From NCBI GenBank assembly GCA_902513935.1, contig CABXOR010000026.1, forward strand, positions 1 to 25,930: DNA of 25,930 nucleotides, read 5' to 3'. The notes below the pieces were generated by a model. That model saw only the letters and a program-made list of their open reading frames with translations, had not been told where the DNA came from and did not search any database. Of the stretch, positions 25,256 through 25,930 are shown piece after piece. Numbering within the stretch: position 1 is the stretch's first letter; each line of letters begins with the position of its first letter. Source of the DNA: an uncultured SAR324 cluster bacterium. Its GTDB lineage: Bacteria; SAR324; NAC60-12. The position numbers were made by a program, and so were the translations under genes.

Positions 25256-25930
25256 ATGCTAGAAGATATTAAGAGAGTTCTGTTTTTGCTCTCTCAAAAA
25301 GAAAAAAGACAACTATTCGGAATTGGGATAATCATTCTCATCACTGCAATTTTAGACATGATAGGTGTAGCCTCAATTTTTCCATTTTTGTCTACTCTTT
25401 TAAACCCTGAGATAATTAGAACAAATGAAACCCTTAAATGGATCTACAACTTTTTAGGCTTAACCTCAGATAAAGATTTTTTTCTTATTTTAGGGGCTAT
25501 AACTTTTTTTATTTTAATTGCGGTGAACGTTTTTCGCGCACTTAGTGAGTGGCTCATCGCCTATTTTGCGATGAACAAATTCTATTCTCTGTCCAAAAAC
25601 TTGATCAGTTATTATCTTTTTCAGCCATATCCATTTTTTCTTAATCGCAATAGTGCAGATTTGTCAAACTCTTTAGTGATCCAAGTTAATGCTGTAATTG
25701 CAGGAGTTATAACTCCATGGCTCTTAACTATTACCAGGTCAGCAGTTGTAATATTGTTAATAATACTTCTGTTTATTACTGATCCTGTTTTAACAATTAT
25801 TTCTTCTTCTTTGGGAATAGGTGGTTACTTTTTAATTTTTAAAATATTTAAAAAAAAACTTACTTCATCTGGTCAAGAAGTTGTCAGTTCAAGCAAGGAA
25901 ATGATGAAGATAGCAAACGAAGCTTTTGGT
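25256..25930 (+). CDS. ABC exporter / lipid-linked glycan flippase, N-terminal part (runs off the right edge)
   Basis: The visible 225 residues start MLEDIKRVLFLLSQKEKRQL and contain about four hydrophobic segments (about 20-45, 74-100, 150-170 and 175-195). This is the transmembrane domain layout of type IV ABC exporters. The opening and the DMIGVASIFPFL segment resemble PglK/WlaB-type flippases that move lipid-linked glycans across the inner membrane. The ATPase domain lies outside the window. It follows a 442-base gap, so it may have its own promoter. Its place beside nonulosonate genes suggests export of a glycan carrying the sugar, but the link is inferred from position. Confidence 0.75.
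   Translation, partial: MLEDIKRVLFLLSQKEKRQLFGIGIIILITAILDMIGVASIFPFLSTLLNPEIIRTNETLKWIYNFLGLTSDKDFFLILGAITFFILIAVNVFRALSEWLIAYFAMNKFYSLSKNLISYYLFQPYPFFLNRNSADLSNSLVIQVNAVIAGVITPWLLTITRSAVVILLIILLFITDPVLTIISSSLGIGGYFLIFKIFKKKLTSSGQEVVSSSKEMMKIANEAFG

Overview
The window comes from a moderately AT-rich Gram-negative bacterium. A TolA/TolB-like pair, a small lipoprotein and pathways for an envelope glycan point to an outer membrane. The neighbourhood (ftsH, a c-di-AMP cyclase pair, pdxJ, RNase G, a PurO-type IMP cyclohydrolase) and the dispersed REP-like palindromes suggest a deltaproteobacterium-like or SAR324-like lineage. That placement is inference; there is no rRNA or tRNA in the window to fix it.

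Region 1 (1-2416, minus strand) holds the start of tolB, a TolA/TonB-type periplasmic energy transducer and NAD kinase, tightly packed. A 218-base divergent gap separates them from region 2 (2635-10498, plus strand), a run of housekeeping genes: ftsH protease, cdaA and cdaR (c-di-AMP synthesis and its regulator), pdxJ (vitamin B6), rng (RNase G), an IMP cyclohydrolase and a very acidic protein with a degenerate response-regulator receiver domain. A small lipoprotein gene (10694-10987, minus) closes this part.

Region 3 (10988-13502) is the control section of a surface-glycan locus. A promoter overlapped by a perfect palindrome precedes a MarR-type winged-helix regulator of the kind found with exopolysaccharide loci. 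Next comes a NusG/RfaH/UpxY-like antiterminator. A 972-base gene-poor leader follows, holding REP-like hairpins, a decayed IS3-type insertion sequence, short repeats and a hairpin whose loop resembles the core of the RfaH ops element.

Region 4 (13503-25930, plus strand, increasingly AT-rich) is a nonulosonic acid (pseudaminic-acid-type) locus. It runs PseB dehydratase, a fused RmlD-like reductase/PseC aminotransferase, a class III aminotransferase, an aldo/keto reductase, PseI-type synthase, SpsF-type cytidylyltransferase and PseG/SpsG-type UDP-sugar hydrolase. Tailoring genes follow: a methyltransferase, a second DegT aminotransferase, a WbqC protein, and a GNAT acetyltransferase interrupted by one in-frame stop. 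After a 442-base gap comes the start of a PglK/MsbA-like ABC exporter. The order suggests synthesis of a CMP-activated, unusually decorated nine-carbon sugar for flagellin or a surface polysaccharide, with dedicated repression and antitermination control. The points that most deserve a second look are the fused branch-point enzyme, the two extra enzymes inserted in the pathway, the interrupted acetyltransferase and the pseudo-receiver protein.
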